Shown here in pieces: positions 30,471-38,760 of a stretch of DNA of 64,000 nucleotides (position 1 is the stretch's first letter; each line of letters starts with the position of its first letter). A program made the translations under genes and the position numbers. The DNA is from Tous-C4FEB sp044356555 (GTDB taxonomy: Bacteria; Verrucomicrobiota; Verrucomicrobiia; Opitutales; Opitutaceae). The stretch is taken from contig JBIKWB010000002.1 of assembly GCA_044356555.1 (NCBI GenBank), forward strand, positions 62,001-126,000, in the 5' to 3' direction. The notes under the pieces are model-generated. The model did no database searches, was not told the DNA's origin, and was given only the letters and a program-made list of their open reading frames with translations.

Positions 30471-31066
30471 GTGAGCATTTCAAGATAAGGCTGGATGACG
30501 TTGCGCACCCGGCAAATTCGGGCTGCTTCGGCGAGTTCTTCGAGACTGAATTTTTTTGCCCGCCAGCCTTCCCGGAGCGCCTCCACCGCGACCTCCAGTC
30601 CGATCTTGTGGCGATACTTGAAGCAGTCTGCGACCGTCTTCGCCGGATCGTAAACTCGTAGCGAGGCGCGACCGGCCTTCACCGTCATGATTCCGTGAGA
30701 AAGCGCAGGACCGGAAAAACGAACGATGCGCATCCGCGGATAATCCACCCGAGGGCGCCAAGCCTTTACGTCAATTGCCATCCAGACGTTCGCCGGGTTC
30801 TGGGTGCCGATGCGGTGGTAAAAGAGAGCCGATAGTAGGCAAAGCACCCCGTTCGGCACCCGCAGGCAGGCGAGCTCCCAGTCATGTGTACCGCTGATTT
30901 CCTGATCGGCGGGAGCGTAAACGCCCCGTGCGCGCCGCACTAGCCGGCCCTGCCGCACGAGCCTACCAAGATAGACGCTTGGCAGTCCTCGCCGTATGAG
31001 ATCGCGGGCACGGATGCTCCCCTTTTTTTTGGCGAGGCGCTCGATAATTTGGATCTTAGTAAGCAT
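30467..31066 (-). CDS. AbiEi-type antitoxin/transcriptional regulator
   Basis: A 199-residue protein starting MLTKIQIIERLAKKKGSIRA at the ATG at 31066 (an in-frame TTG at 31132 is less likely). The N-terminal winged helix (LIRRGLPSVYLGRLVRQGRL, then VRRARGVYA) is followed by the AbiEi C-terminal region with LLSALFYHRIGTQNP, MAIDVKAWRPRV, and VYDPAKTVADCFKYRHKIG. AbiEi antitoxins repress the abiE promoter and neutralise AbiEii. The gene looks intact although its toxin partner is interrupted. Confidence 0.85.
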   Translation of the reverse strand: MLTKIQIIERLAKKKGSIRARDLIRRGLPSVYLGRLVRQGRLVRRARGVYAPADQEISGTHDWELACLRVPNGVLCLLSALFYHRIGTQNPANVWMAIDVKAWRPRVDYPRMRIVRFSGPALSHGIMTVKAGRASLRVYDPAKTVADCFKYRHKIGLEVAVEALREGWRAKKFSLEELAEAARICRVRNVIQPYLEMLT

Positions 31067-31519
31067 GTTGTAAAACATTGGTAAATGTGAATAAACGTCT
31101 ATGATTAGCAACACCAATAACCGTGAGCGCAACTTGCATTCCGCTCCGGAAGCGACGGAAAGAAAAAAAAGAACGCGCGTGCAAGATGTGGCGAATATCC
31201 GCGCGAAGATGGAACAGGGGATTCATCACGATAGCGTGGAACGTGCACGGCCGACCTTCGCTGATTTATTTCGCCACCCCCGGGCGATCCAAAGACTAGG
31301 CGAAGCTGATTGTAACGGTTAGCCCGCCTTCTCTATGCCCACGATAAGAAACTTCGCCTAAATTCACTCCCGCTTGTAGCCCGGGTATCGGGTCTGATTC
31401 CGCCGATATCAAGGTGCGGAGCCAAGGAGCGAACTCATTCGATGCGGCGGAGCCAGACGCGGTTGAGGCGCAATACTTCACCGGCAGCCGCAGCCACGAC
31501 CACGGCCCGCAGCGTGGCG
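31067..31519. other. AT-richer intergenic stretch inside the island
   Basis: The first part would hold the abiE promoter. I see short open frames (for example 31101-31322, plus strand) but none with a recognisable domain or a convincing start. The following bases read in part like broken coding sequence leading into the TnpB-like relic. Confidence 0.4.
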
Positions 31520-31690
31520 GGCACGCCTTCGTGGTGCTCGAAGACTTGAACCTAAAGGCCATGACCGTCTAGGCGGCAGCCCGATTGCCGAACCTAGCCG
31601 CAATGTGGCGGCCAAGTCAGGCCTGAATCGCAGAGATGCTCGCTCGCGGGTTCGGTCGGTTGGGAGCCGGATTTGGTGAATACATCGCAA
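31520..31690 (+). pseudogene. TnpB-like (IS605 OrfB) remnant with frameshifts
   Basis: Three successive motifs of TnpB-family nucleases are readable, each in a different frame: FVVLEDLNLKAMT (31528-31566), EPSRNVAAKSGLNR (about 31590-31632), and LARGFGRLGAGFGEYIA (about 31640-31688). They occur in the order and spacing expected for the RuvC-II to zinc-finger approach of TnpB, but a stop (31570-31572) and two frame changes break them. The rest of the gene, including tnpA, is missing. Confidence 0.6.
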
Positions 31691-31866
31691 GGAGGATCCG
31701 CAATGATTGCATCAACCAAATCGATTCCGAGCTCTTCGATCAGCCGATGGCACGAGAAACAGCGAACATCGGCAATTTCCGGGTCATGTTTGATGTCGAG
31801 CTGAATGACGTTACGTCCCGCAGCTGCGAAAGGAGCAGGTCACGATTCCGAGTGCTCAAAGAGTGA
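31660..31866 (-). pseudogene. Relic of a DNA cytosine-methyltransferase-like gene
   Basis: On the minus strand a broken frame reads LPKKSLSLFEHSES, stop (TGA at 31840-31842), PAPFAAAGRNVIQLDIKHDP, then GIDLVDAIIADPPCDVFTKS. An N-terminal LSLF...AAG...LDI segment and a PPC motif are the layout of C5-methylase-like enzymes of phage or mobile-element origin. The rest is lost where the TnpB relic begins. The assignment rests on few motifs. Confidence 0.35.
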
Positions 31867-32165
31867 AAGACTCTTCTTCGGCAGCGGATGAAATCAGTTA
31901 CGCAAAAAATCTTCCGTGAGTTGCCAAAGTTCCTGATTTAGACGCACGTTTTCAGTGATGCTACGGATGGCGCGGCTTTTGGCACGACCGCCGGTTTGAG
32001 GATAAAACTAGCGAACACCTGCCCTGATTAAATTTTTCTGCAGCACGGTGAAAACAGATCAAATATCGTCAAGGGAGTCCGCCGCGCGGCGGGCGTTGCG
32101 GCTCCAGAAAAGTGAACTCGAAATAAACTACCCCGGACCGCCTCCTGACCTCGCCGGCGATGGCG

Positions 32166-32271
32166 GCGCTCAGCGTTTGAAGTCTGTGTTCGGCCTCTCG
32201 AGGTTGAGCTCCTTGATCCACGCGTTGCGGTAGCGCACGTCGTGGCCTTCGGCTTGGAGTTTCAGGCCGCC
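32166..32271. repeat. Right 106-bp direct repeat (att-like), 3' end of the intact DUF1080 gene
   Basis: It is the partner of 29263-29368, offset by 2903 bp. It covers the last 34 codons of the DUF1080 gene and a few bases beyond the stop, so the gene stays complete. This is how elements that integrate into gene 3' ends leave their target. Confidence 0.9.
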
Positions 32272-32952
32272 GGGTGTGTCGGTGATGCCCTTGCCGCCGT
32301 TGTTGCCGCCGTCGATGCCTGAGTTGGCGCCGCCCCAGACTTGTTGGATGACTTGGTTGGCGTGGACCTTGATGCCGTTGAAATAAAGGGTCACGCGCGC
32401 GGGCTCGGTGAGGACGCCGTCCTTGAAGCGGGCGGCGCGGAACTGGAGATCGTAGGCGTTCCACTGGCCGAGCCCTTTGTAGGCGAAGTAGGGCGATGCC
32501 GTTTCGTTGATGACGGCGCCCATGCCGTGCTTGGTGGCGTCGCTGTCGCAGATTTGGATTTCGTAGCGGTTCTGCAAATAAACGCCGCTGTTGCCGCCGG
32601 TTTTCATGACGAGGAACTCGATGTGCAGGCGGAAGTCGCGGTAGGCCTTTTTTGTGACGATATCGGCGGCGCCGAATTTGCCACCGACGGCGGCGGGGTC
32701 GTCGGTCTGCAGCGCGGTAGAGCCGGGTACGACGGGGTCGGCGACGATGGGCCACTTGATGGGAAGGGCCGAGGCGAAGCGCGGGCCGGTCCAGTAGGTC
32801 CACTTGGCGTCGAGGGTTTCGCGGGTGCCGTCGAGTAGGATCTCGGCGCCTTCGATGGGCTTGGCGCCGACGCCCACTTGGGCGCGGATCGGAACGAGGA
32901 GGAGGGCGAACAGGGCGACGATCGTCGCGGCGGAGGTGAGCGAGTGTTGCAT
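32170..32952 (-). CDS. DUF1080 (3-keto-disaccharide hydrolase-like) secreted protein
   Basis: A 260-residue protein with a signal peptide (MQHSLTSAATIVALFALLL). The DUF1080 concanavalin-like fold is recognisable from IVTKKAYRDFRLHIEFLVMK, NSGVYLQNRYEIQICDS and GQWNAYDLQFRAARFKDG, ending with GGLKLQAEGHDVRYRNAWIK. Members are abundant in planctomycetes and verrucomicrobia and act on glycosides in the periplasm; some hydrolyse 3-keto-glycosides. The ATG at 32952 is chosen because it starts the signal peptide; the frame upstream overlaps the SPFH gene and is not coding. Confidence 0.88.
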   Translation of the reverse strand: MQHSLTSAATIVALFALLLVPIRAQVGVGAKPIEGAEILLDGTRETLDAKWTYWTGPRFASALPIKWPIVADPVVPGSTALQTDDPAAVGGKFGAADIVTKKAYRDFRLHIEFLVMKTGGNSGVYLQNRYEIQICDSDATKHGMGAVINETASPYFAYKGLGQWNAYDLQFRAARFKDGVLTEPARVTLYFNGIKVHANQVIQQVWGGANSGIDGGNNGGKGITDTPGGLKLQAEGHDVRYRNAWIKELNLERPNTDFKR

Positions 32953-32972
32953 AGGAAGGGGGCGGGAACGGA

Positions 32973-33845
32973 TCAGGCGTTGATGAAGACGCCGGAGCCG
33001 TCGCCGGAGGTGAGGGTGATTTTGCCGGAGCTTTTCAGGGTCGCTTGGATGTCGAGCAACGTGAAGAGCGCGGTGGCGACTTCCGGTGTGCGCTGAATTT
33101 CGGCGAGAGCTTGGCCGACGACTTGGGGGCGGACGGCTTGGGCTTGGCCGAGGCGCTGGGAGGCTTTTTTGTCGGCCTCGGAGTGGATAATCGCGACCTC
33201 GTTTTCGCCGGCTTGGCGCATGGCGGCGGTGACCTGGCGGAGGCGGTTGACGACCTTGCGTTGGATCTCGGCGATCATGCCGTGGTCGCGGAAGGCGACT
33301 TTGCGGATGTAGGTCGAGCCGAGGTTGAAGCCCCATTGGGTGGACGTGGGCGTGACCTCTTCGCGGACTTTGCGGGAAAGGGCGTCGCGGTTTTCGAGGA
33401 GAACTTCGAGGCGAAGATTGGAGAGCTGCTTCACGACGGCGGTGGCGACGTTGGCCTTGAGCGAGCCGATGGGGTCGGAATTTTGGAAGAGATAGGCCTT
33501 GGGATTGTTGACGAACATCTCGAACCAGATGCCGACGCCCATCGGGGCGCCCTCCTCGGAGTTGACGAGTTGGTTGCGCAGGTAGGCCTGTTGGATGAGG
33601 GTGCGGACGGTGTAGGCTTTGCCGAATAACGGAAAGAGCAGGGCCTTCGGGCCGAAGTGCGCGACAGGGAAAAAGAGGCCGGGTTCTTCGACCTGGCCGA
33701 CGACTTTGCCGAAGAACGTGTAGACGATGACCGTGCGCTCGGGGAGCACGCGCCAGAGTTGGAACAAGTTGCCGATCGCGACCAGCACGGGGACGGCGAT
33801 GAAGGTGGCGACGAGGCCGATAAAGAGGGAGGAAAGGAAAATCAT
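32973..33845 (-). CDS. SPFH/band 7 domain membrane protein (first of two)
   Basis: A 290-residue protein with an N-terminal membrane helix (MIFLSSLFIGLVATFIAVPV), then a band 7 domain (RTVIVYTFFGKVVGQVEEPG) and a helical, charged C-terminal region (MRQAGENEVAIIHSEADKKA). SPFH proteins form membrane-associated rings that organise proteases or lipid domains. It lies 13 bp downstream of a second SPFH gene on the same strand, suggesting a hetero-oligomer comparable in principle to HflK/HflC, although no FtsH gene is nearby. Confidence 0.82.
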   Translation of the reverse strand: MIFLSSLFIGLVATFIAVPVLVAIGNLFQLWRVLPERTVIVYTFFGKVVGQVEEPGLFFPVAHFGPKALLFPLFGKAYTVRTLIQQAYLRNQLVNSEEGAPMGVGIWFEMFVNNPKAYLFQNSDPIGSLKANVATAVVKQLSNLRLEVLLENRDALSRKVREEVTPTSTQWGFNLGSTYIRKVAFRDHGMIAEIQRKVVNRLRQVTAAMRQAGENEVAIIHSEADKKASQRLGQAQAVRPQVVGQALAEIQRTPEVATALFTLLDIQATLKSSGKITLTSGDGSGVFINA

Positions 33846-33858
33846 GGGAGGCGGGAGG

Positions 33859-34803
33859 TCAGAGTTTGAGGACGGTTTGGGCCGCTTTTTCGCGGAGCGG
33901 GAGGCTCGCGTTGCGGAGATAACTGTCGAGGGCGGCTTTGCCACCCTGGGCGTGCATCGCACCCAGGGTTTTGCCGAGCTCGAGCAGCGGGGCGGCTTCG
34001 GCTTGGGCGCGGTTCTCGGCGATCTGCACGGCCTGCTCGGCCATCTTTAGTTTCTGATCGGCATCGGCCTTGGCCTGGCTGATGGAGGCGGCGACTTGGT
34101 TCTGCGTGGTGTTGATCGAGGCGAGGGCTTCGTCGACGTCGGAGGGAGGGTCGATGTTGGTGATGAGGGCGGCGTCGAGGTCGATGCCGTAGCGGGCGGC
34201 GGTCTTACGGCAGGATTCTTCCATGAAGCTGTTGATGAGGGAAAGATTGCGGCGCAGGTCGTTGATGGAAACGCCCTCGACGGCGCCCTCGGCGGCTTCG
34301 CCGTGGAACGTCGCGACGCGGTCCCGCAGGACGGATATGAAGTAGCCGACGACGTGGGCGGCGGGGTGGGAGATGCCGAAGAGGTAGGCGTAGAGATTCC
34401 GCTCGCAGGGTTTCCAGCGGATCTGGCCGGAGATTTGGACGGTGAGGTTGTCCTTGGTGACGGCCTCGATGGTGTCCTGCTTGATCTCGGGGTCCCACGT
34501 GATGTCGATCGTTTGAATGGTCATATCGACTTTGTGGAGGCGCTGCCAAGGCCACTTGAAGTAAGGACCGCCGGGGGGAATCACGCGGATGTTGGGATAA
34601 CAGTAGCGGAGTTTTTCCTCGGCCGTGAGGAGTGCGCCGAGCATCGGATCATCGGCGGTGGTGCCGGTGATGCGTTGGGCGCGGCCGAAGGTGGCGATCA
34701 CGCCGCGCTGTGTCGGGCCGATGGTGTAGACGCCGAATAGTAAGGTGAGGAGCGCGGCGAGGCCCACGCCGAGAACGAGACCGATGAGGCTGGTGGTAAT
34801 CAT
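33859..34803 (-). CDS. SPFH/band 7 domain membrane protein (second of two)
   Basis: A 314-residue protein starting MITTSLIGLVLGVGLAALLT (membrane helix), then the SPFH core (YTIGPTQRGVIATFGRAQRI and KWPWQRLHKVDMTIQTIDIT) and an Ala/Gln/Lys-rich coiled C-terminus (VAASISQAKADADQKLKMAE). The start at 34803 is set by the hydrophobic N-terminus; the frame is open further upstream but overlaps the acetyltransferase gene and is basic and low-complexity. It is upstream in the two-gene SPFH unit. Confidence 0.85.
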   Translation of the reverse strand: MITTSLIGLVLGVGLAALLTLLFGVYTIGPTQRGVIATFGRAQRITGTTADDPMLGALLTAEEKLRYCYPNIRVIPPGGPYFKWPWQRLHKVDMTIQTIDITWDPEIKQDTIEAVTKDNLTVQISGQIRWKPCERNLYAYLFGISHPAAHVVGYFISVLRDRVATFHGEAAEGAVEGVSINDLRRNLSLINSFMEESCRKTAARYGIDLDAALITNIDPPSDVDEALASINTTQNQVAASISQAKADADQKLKMAEQAVQIAENRAQAEAAPLLELGKTLGAMHAQGGKAALDSYLRNASLPLREKAAQTVLKL

Positions 34804-34895
34804 TGGGTGATGGAAACGGAACTCAGGGAGCAGAAAATGCGGAGAAGGTGGCGGGGAATCGGGGCGACGGAAAGTTGTGAGCGAGTTGGTTCTTC

Positions 34896-35450
34896 CTAAA
34901 CCGGGCGGGGCGGCAGCGCGGTGGGGTTTAGCAGTTGGTAGATGTGATGATCGACGAAGTGATCGTAAAGCCATTCGGCTTTTTTGAGGGTGCTGACTTG
35001 GGCGAAGCCGAGGCGTTTCACGAGGGCGGCGGCGCGGTGGTTCTCGGTGGCGACGGCGACGATGATGCGGTCGACGCGGAGTTGGGCGAAGGCGTGGGCG
35101 ATCACGGCTTGGCAGACGGCGCGCATGATGCCGCGGCCCTCGGCGGCGGGCACGAGCCAGTAGGCGGGGAAGGCCACACGGTTGGCCCAGTCGATGCGGT
35201 TGTGCCAGATCACGCCGACGAGTTCGCCTGCAGCCCAGATGCCGCAAGCGAAGGCTCGGATTTTTTCGCGGTCACGCAGGGCCTCGGCGATGAACTTTTG
35301 CGAGTGGGCGGGCTTCGTGGTGGCATCGACCCACGGCAGCCAGGTGCGGAGAGTTTTGCGGTTGGCGTCCACGAGCGCGAAGAGCGCGGGGGCGTCGGTG
35401 AGCTGAAGCAGGCGCAATTCGAGACCGGGGTTGATCTGGTGGCGCAGCAT
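34896..35450 (-). CDS. GNAT-family N-acetyltransferase (RimJ/RimL-like)
   Basis: A 184-residue acetyltransferase. LELRLLQLTDAPALFALVDA is the usual RimJ/RimL N-terminus, and FPAYWLVPAAEGRGIMRAVC followed by VATENHRAAALVKRLGFAQV is the acetyl-CoA binding core (Q/R-x-x-G-x-G/A motif as AAEGRGIM). Such enzymes modify ribosomal-protein or other N-termini or small molecules. The substrate is unknown. It stands about 90 bp upstream of the SPFH pair on the same strand. Confidence 0.88.
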   Translation of the reverse strand: MLRHQINPGLELRLLQLTDAPALFALVDANRKTLRTWLPWVDATTKPAHSQKFIAEALRDREKIRAFACGIWAAGELVGVIWHNRIDWANRVAFPAYWLVPAAEGRGIMRAVCQAVIAHAFAQLRVDRIIVAVATENHRAAALVKRLGFAQVSTLKKAEWLYDHFVDHHIYQLLNPTALPPRPV

Positions 35451-35585
35451 CGTGGGGCGACGATGCGCGCGGGTCGCGCGGAGACCAACGAGAAACTGCG
35501 CGAGACGCTCGGTGCGGGTTTCTTTTTGGCACCGACCGGCGATCGGGCCTACAGCGGCGGACGCCGGGTAAACGGAGCAACTCGC

Positions 35586-36998
35586 TCAGCGCGCGTGTTC
35601 GTCCACGCGGCTGTCGGTCGGGCGTTCGACGACCGGACGGGGCGGAGGGGCGGGTGGAGCGACGCGCTCGGGCGAGCGTCGGTCGGGCATCGACCGGTCG
35701 GGCGCGGGAGCGGAGGGGCGGGAGGTGCGCTCGTTGCCGCCGGAATCGCGACGATTGGATTCGGGGCGAGACTCACGGGGAGTCTCGAAGCGGGGGCGGT
35801 CTGGATTTGGGGTCTGGCGGGGCTCGCGGGGCGCGTCGGGATTGCTGGATCCGCCGCGGGGTCCGCGCGGAACGTCAGGACGCGGGCGCTCGGGATTGGC
35901 GGTGGGGTTGTCGAGATTCGTGGTCGGGCGCTCGCGGCGACGTTCGCCGGGGGGCGGGCCGCCGATGGTGTGGGCGGGCGGCATCACGACGGGCGGAGGC
36001 GAAAGCGTGGGCGGGGCGTTGACGATGACGGTCGGCGGGCGGTGATCGGAGCGGGAGCGCGGGCCGTTGTCGGAGCGGCGGTGATCATCGGAGCCGGGGC
36101 GGCGTGGGTGTTCGTGGTAGGGGCGGGGATTCACGATGACGACGGGTCGGCGGGGATCGTTGACGATCACGGTCGGCCGCGGGTGCCGGTGAGCCGGCGG
36201 TTGCCACGGCCGACCGACGACGACGGTGACGCCGGGCGCGGGCGGGCGGTGAGGAAACGCGGGACGGACCCAGACGGTTTGCGGGCGATGACGCCAGTCG
36301 CCGACAACAATGGTGCGCGTGCGCCAGTCGCAATCGTAGGAGAGCCACGAGCCGACGCCGAAACCGATGCCAAAAAAGAGGGACGGCTGCGTCCAGCCGT
36401 AGGGCCGGTTCACGTAAACCACGGTGGGATCGTAGCGCGGCACGTAGATCACGTTGGGCGAAGCGGGTTCGATGAGGATGACCTCGCCCTCGGTGACGAT
36501 CTTTTGCTGCGGGGTGTCGATGAGAGTGCCGGCAGCGCGGGCGCGGGCGCGGAGGCGTTGCACGGCCTGCATGACCTCGGCGGGCTGGGCGAGAAACGCG
36601 GTGCCGAGCTGCTGGGTCCACGCGAGGTTTTCATCGAGCCACTTGATGACATCGGGGTAGCGCGCGAGGCTGCGCACGCTCTCGTCCCAAGCTTGGGCGT
36701 CGAGCTGCTGCGGATCTTGGTTGGCGGCGAGATACCGGGCGGCGAGGACGATGTCGGAGGACGACGCGGACGCCGGCAAGATGAGGGCGATCAACGCGTC
36801 GGGGTAGAGGGCGACGGGACCGAGGAGTGTTTCGAGTTGGGCGTCGGTGAGCTTGGTGGCGGTGGCCGGATCGCCTGCGTTATAGACGACAGACGATTTG
36901 GGTAGGGCGGAGGCGGCGGGTGCGTCGATGGTCAGTGCGAGCGTGAGTGAGAGGGTGGCGACGACACTGAAGGCAGAGAAAGCGGCGGGTAATTTCAT
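35586..36998 (-). CDS. DUF3300 secreted protein with Arg/Pro-rich tail
   Basis: A 470-residue protein with a signal peptide. The DUF3300 domain (residues about 45-200) contains LTDAQLETLLGPVALYPDAL, DESVRSLARYPDVIKWLDEN and YVPRYDPTVVYVNRPYGW. The last 250 residues are low-complexity, rich in Arg, Pro, Asn and Ser, and probably disordered. Members are common in proteobacteria and verrucomicrobia and have no assigned activity. The gene is immediately upstream of the IscB element's right end. Confidence 0.8.
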   Translation of the reverse strand: MKLPAAFSAFSVVATLSLTLALTIDAPAASALPKSSVVYNAGDPATATKLTDAQLETLLGPVALYPDALIALILPASASSSDIVLAARYLAANQDPQQLDAQAWDESVRSLARYPDVIKWLDENLAWTQQLGTAFLAQPAEVMQAVQRLRARARAAGTLIDTPQQKIVTEGEVILIEPASPNVIYVPRYDPTVVYVNRPYGWTQPSLFFGIGFGVGSWLSYDCDWRTRTIVVGDWRHRPQTVWVRPAFPHRPPAPGVTVVVGRPWQPPAHRHPRPTVIVNDPRRPVVIVNPRPYHEHPRRPGSDDHRRSDNGPRSRSDHRPPTVIVNAPPTLSPPPVVMPPAHTIGGPPPGERRRERPTTNLDNPTANPERPRPDVPRGPRGGSSNPDAPREPRQTPNPDRPRFETPRESRPESNRRDSGGNERTSRPSAPAPDRSMPDRRSPERVAPPAPPPRPVVERPTDSRVDEHAR

Positions 36999-37019
36999 CT
37001 TTGGGAGACGTGGCGGAAA

Positions 37020-37039
37020 CCCGGCCCTTTAGGGCTGGG
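37020..37039. repeat. Hairpin at the iscB 3' end (candidate RE)
   Basis: CCCGGCCCT, TT loop, AGGGCTGGG; the iscB TAA (37029-37031) lies in it. Subterminal hairpins at this place are typical of IS200/IS605-type right ends. Confidence 0.55.
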
Positions 37040-38483
37040 AGGAAGCCACGCGGTTGGAGGTTGGTTGGGAGTGTGCATGATCGGAGTGGAGCCGCCGGGC
37101 GGCGAGGTAGGCGTAGCCGTCGGCGCGTTGGACGAGGGCGCAAAAGCGGTGGGCGATGCCTTGCACGACTCCGTGCCGGGTCTGCACGTTGAAGCTGCCC
37201 GAGGCGCGGACGGCAACGCGGCCGGCGTGCGTGCCGCGCTTCGTGCCGGTCGGCACGACGGCGCGCACGAGATCGCCGGTGCGAAAGCCGAAGTGGGACT
37301 TCGCCGGAGACAGATAGCCGCGCGGGAAGCCGTGGGCGGTGAGCCGGGTGCGCTGGTGGGAACCCCGACCCATTGCCCGGATGGTGAGCGGGGTGATGCG
37401 GGTGCCGGCAATCGCATCCAGTTGGCCGACGCAGGCGGCGTCGAGGGCGTGGGTCTTGGGGAGGCCGAAGCGGGCGCGGTTCCATTTGGTGCGCCCGCCG
37501 GTGCCGGTTTCGACCGGCAACCCGGTCGAGAGGAGCGCGGTGTGCAGAGCAAACCGCGTGGCATTGACCGCCGCCGCCCCCGCCAGCGAACGCTTGGTCT
37601 GGGCGAGGACGGCCGCGAGGCGCGCGGGGGCCGCAACGAACGCCCTGACATCCCCCGCGCCTTTGGCGAGGTTGCACTTGATGCAGGCGGGGACGAGGTT
37701 GCTTACGCGGTCGGAGCCGCCGCGAGCCTTCGGCACCACATGCTCGAGGTTGAGCGGCACGTTCGCGGCGTCGCAGTAGGCGCAGCGATGGCCTCCACGT
37801 TCGAGGACGAACTCGCGCACCTCGTAACCGGCGAGGGTGCCGAGCTGGTAGCCCACGCCGCTGATGTCCGGGTTCTGCATGAGCTGGGTATCGAACCGGA
37901 CCAGTTCCATCGCGGCGTGGGTGACGGGAGCCCAGCGCCGGAAGCGCGTCACCCAGCTTGCCGTCGTCTCCAACCGGTGTCGGAGCGAGGGCGGGAGCCA
38001 ACCCGTCTTGTCGCCGCCCCGGTTGTTGAAGCGTGGGGCGCGGTAGCGGGTCTTGCGCCCCCGGCGAGCGCGGCGGAACGCGGCGCGTTGGGCGAGCGCA
38101 TCGCGGATTTGCTCCCCACGATGGGTGAGTTCGGCGGTGAAGAGAACGTGTTGAACCTTGGGTTGAGTGCCTTCCGCACGAACGAGAGCGACGCCGGTGG
38201 TGCGGGCACCGGGATCGAGTTTGACGATGACAGGCTGAGTCGCGCCGCCGGTGCGGTGCTTCAGCCGAATGACGAGCGGGAAGCGGCGGTGGATGACCGC
38301 CGACCCGGATTTGAGCAGCGCCCGCGCCCGCGCCGGATGGCAGGGCATGAGCGGTTCCTCCCCCTTTCCGAGCACGAAGACCCGGCCCTGCGTTTGCGTA
38401 ACTGTGTCGGCCTTACGGCCGACGGACTCGGCATCCCGCGAGCGGATGCCGGTGACGGGAGCCGCCGGGGCGGCTCCGCTCAT
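37029..38483 (-). CDS. iscB: IscB RNA-guided HNH/RuvC nuclease
   Basis: About 484 residues from the ATG at 38483. Homology begins at VFVLGKGEEPLMPCHPARAR (the PLMP domain), so a start at the GTG at 38375 is equally possible. Domains in order: PLMP (res about 37-60), RuvC-I with Asp90 in VKLDPGARTTG, an Arg-rich bridge helix (RRARRGRKTRYR, res 137-148), RuvC-II with Glu193 in MELVRFD, HNH with RCAYCDAANVPLNLEHVVPK (His248 and four zinc Cys), and RuvC-III with Asp348 in THALDAACV. The C-terminal part follows. All catalytic residues are present, so the protein looks active. IscB uses an omega RNA encoded upstream and is the ancestor of Cas9. Confidence 0.9.
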   Translation of the reverse strand: MSGAAPAAPVTGIRSRDAESVGRKADTVTQTQGRVFVLGKGEEPLMPCHPARARALLKSGSAVIHRRFPLVIRLKHRTGGATQPVIVKLDPGARTTGVALVRAEGTQPKVQHVLFTAELTHRGEQIRDALAQRAAFRRARRGRKTRYRAPRFNNRGGDKTGWLPPSLRHRLETTASWVTRFRRWAPVTHAAMELVRFDTQLMQNPDISGVGYQLGTLAGYEVREFVLERGGHRCAYCDAANVPLNLEHVVPKARGGSDRVSNLVPACIKCNLAKGAGDVRAFVAAPARLAAVLAQTKRSLAGAAAVNATRFALHTALLSTGLPVETGTGGRTKWNRARFGLPKTHALDAACVGQLDAIAGTRITPLTIRAMGRGSHQRTRLTAHGFPRGYLSPAKSHFGFRTGDLVRAVVPTGTKRGTHAGRVAVRASGSFNVQTRHGVVQGIAHRFCALVQRADGYAYLAARRLHSDHAHSQPTSNRVASSQP

Positions 38484-38760
38484 CTCGACCTTGTTGCCAG
38501 CCAGCGTGCGGCCTGTGCCGCCGCCCCCGCCCGTTTCGGAGCGATCCCGCGCGTTGTCTGCTGCGGAGGCTTTAAGAGCCCAGGACTGATGAAGCATCCC
38601 GGGGTTAGTCTTGGACTTGCTGGCAACGGAGCGCCGGCTGACGCCGGCACTCGGTCTGGTAAACGTGGGCTTCGGCCCTGCCACCGGGGCGCAGTCCGTC
38701 GCCTGCGCGACTGGCGTCGCGCCTGCGGTGCTGGACTTGGCTTTTGATGTCATTGGTCAA
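38390..38760 (-). ncRNA. Candidate omega RNA region upstream of iscB
   Basis: IscB omega RNAs are made from the strand of iscB directly upstream of the nuclease. This stretch is GC-rich and full of inverted repeats (for example GTCGGCC/GGCCGAC near 38408-38422 and GGCATCC/GGATGCC near 38430-38449). It encodes no recognisable protein although one frame is open. The guide would come from the 5' end near the outer hairpin. Boundaries are inferred. Confidence 0.4.

Noticed and set aside
31101..31322. 73-codon plus-strand frame between abiEi and the TnpB relic
   Set aside because: It overlaps the probable abiE promoter, lacks a recognisable domain and has a charged composition without a clear ribosome binding site.
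34804..35247. N-terminal extension of the second SPFH protein
   Set aside because: It is basic, low-complexity and overlaps the acetyltransferase gene; the membrane helix at 34803 marks the start.
34935..36905. 656-codon plus-strand frame opposite the GNAT and DUF3300 genes
   Set aside because: It is opposite two genes with clear domains and is low-complexity.
37065..38747. 560-codon plus-strand frame over iscB and the upstream region
   Set aside because: IscB on the other strand carries every expected motif; this frame is Gly/Ala/Val/Arg-rich with none.
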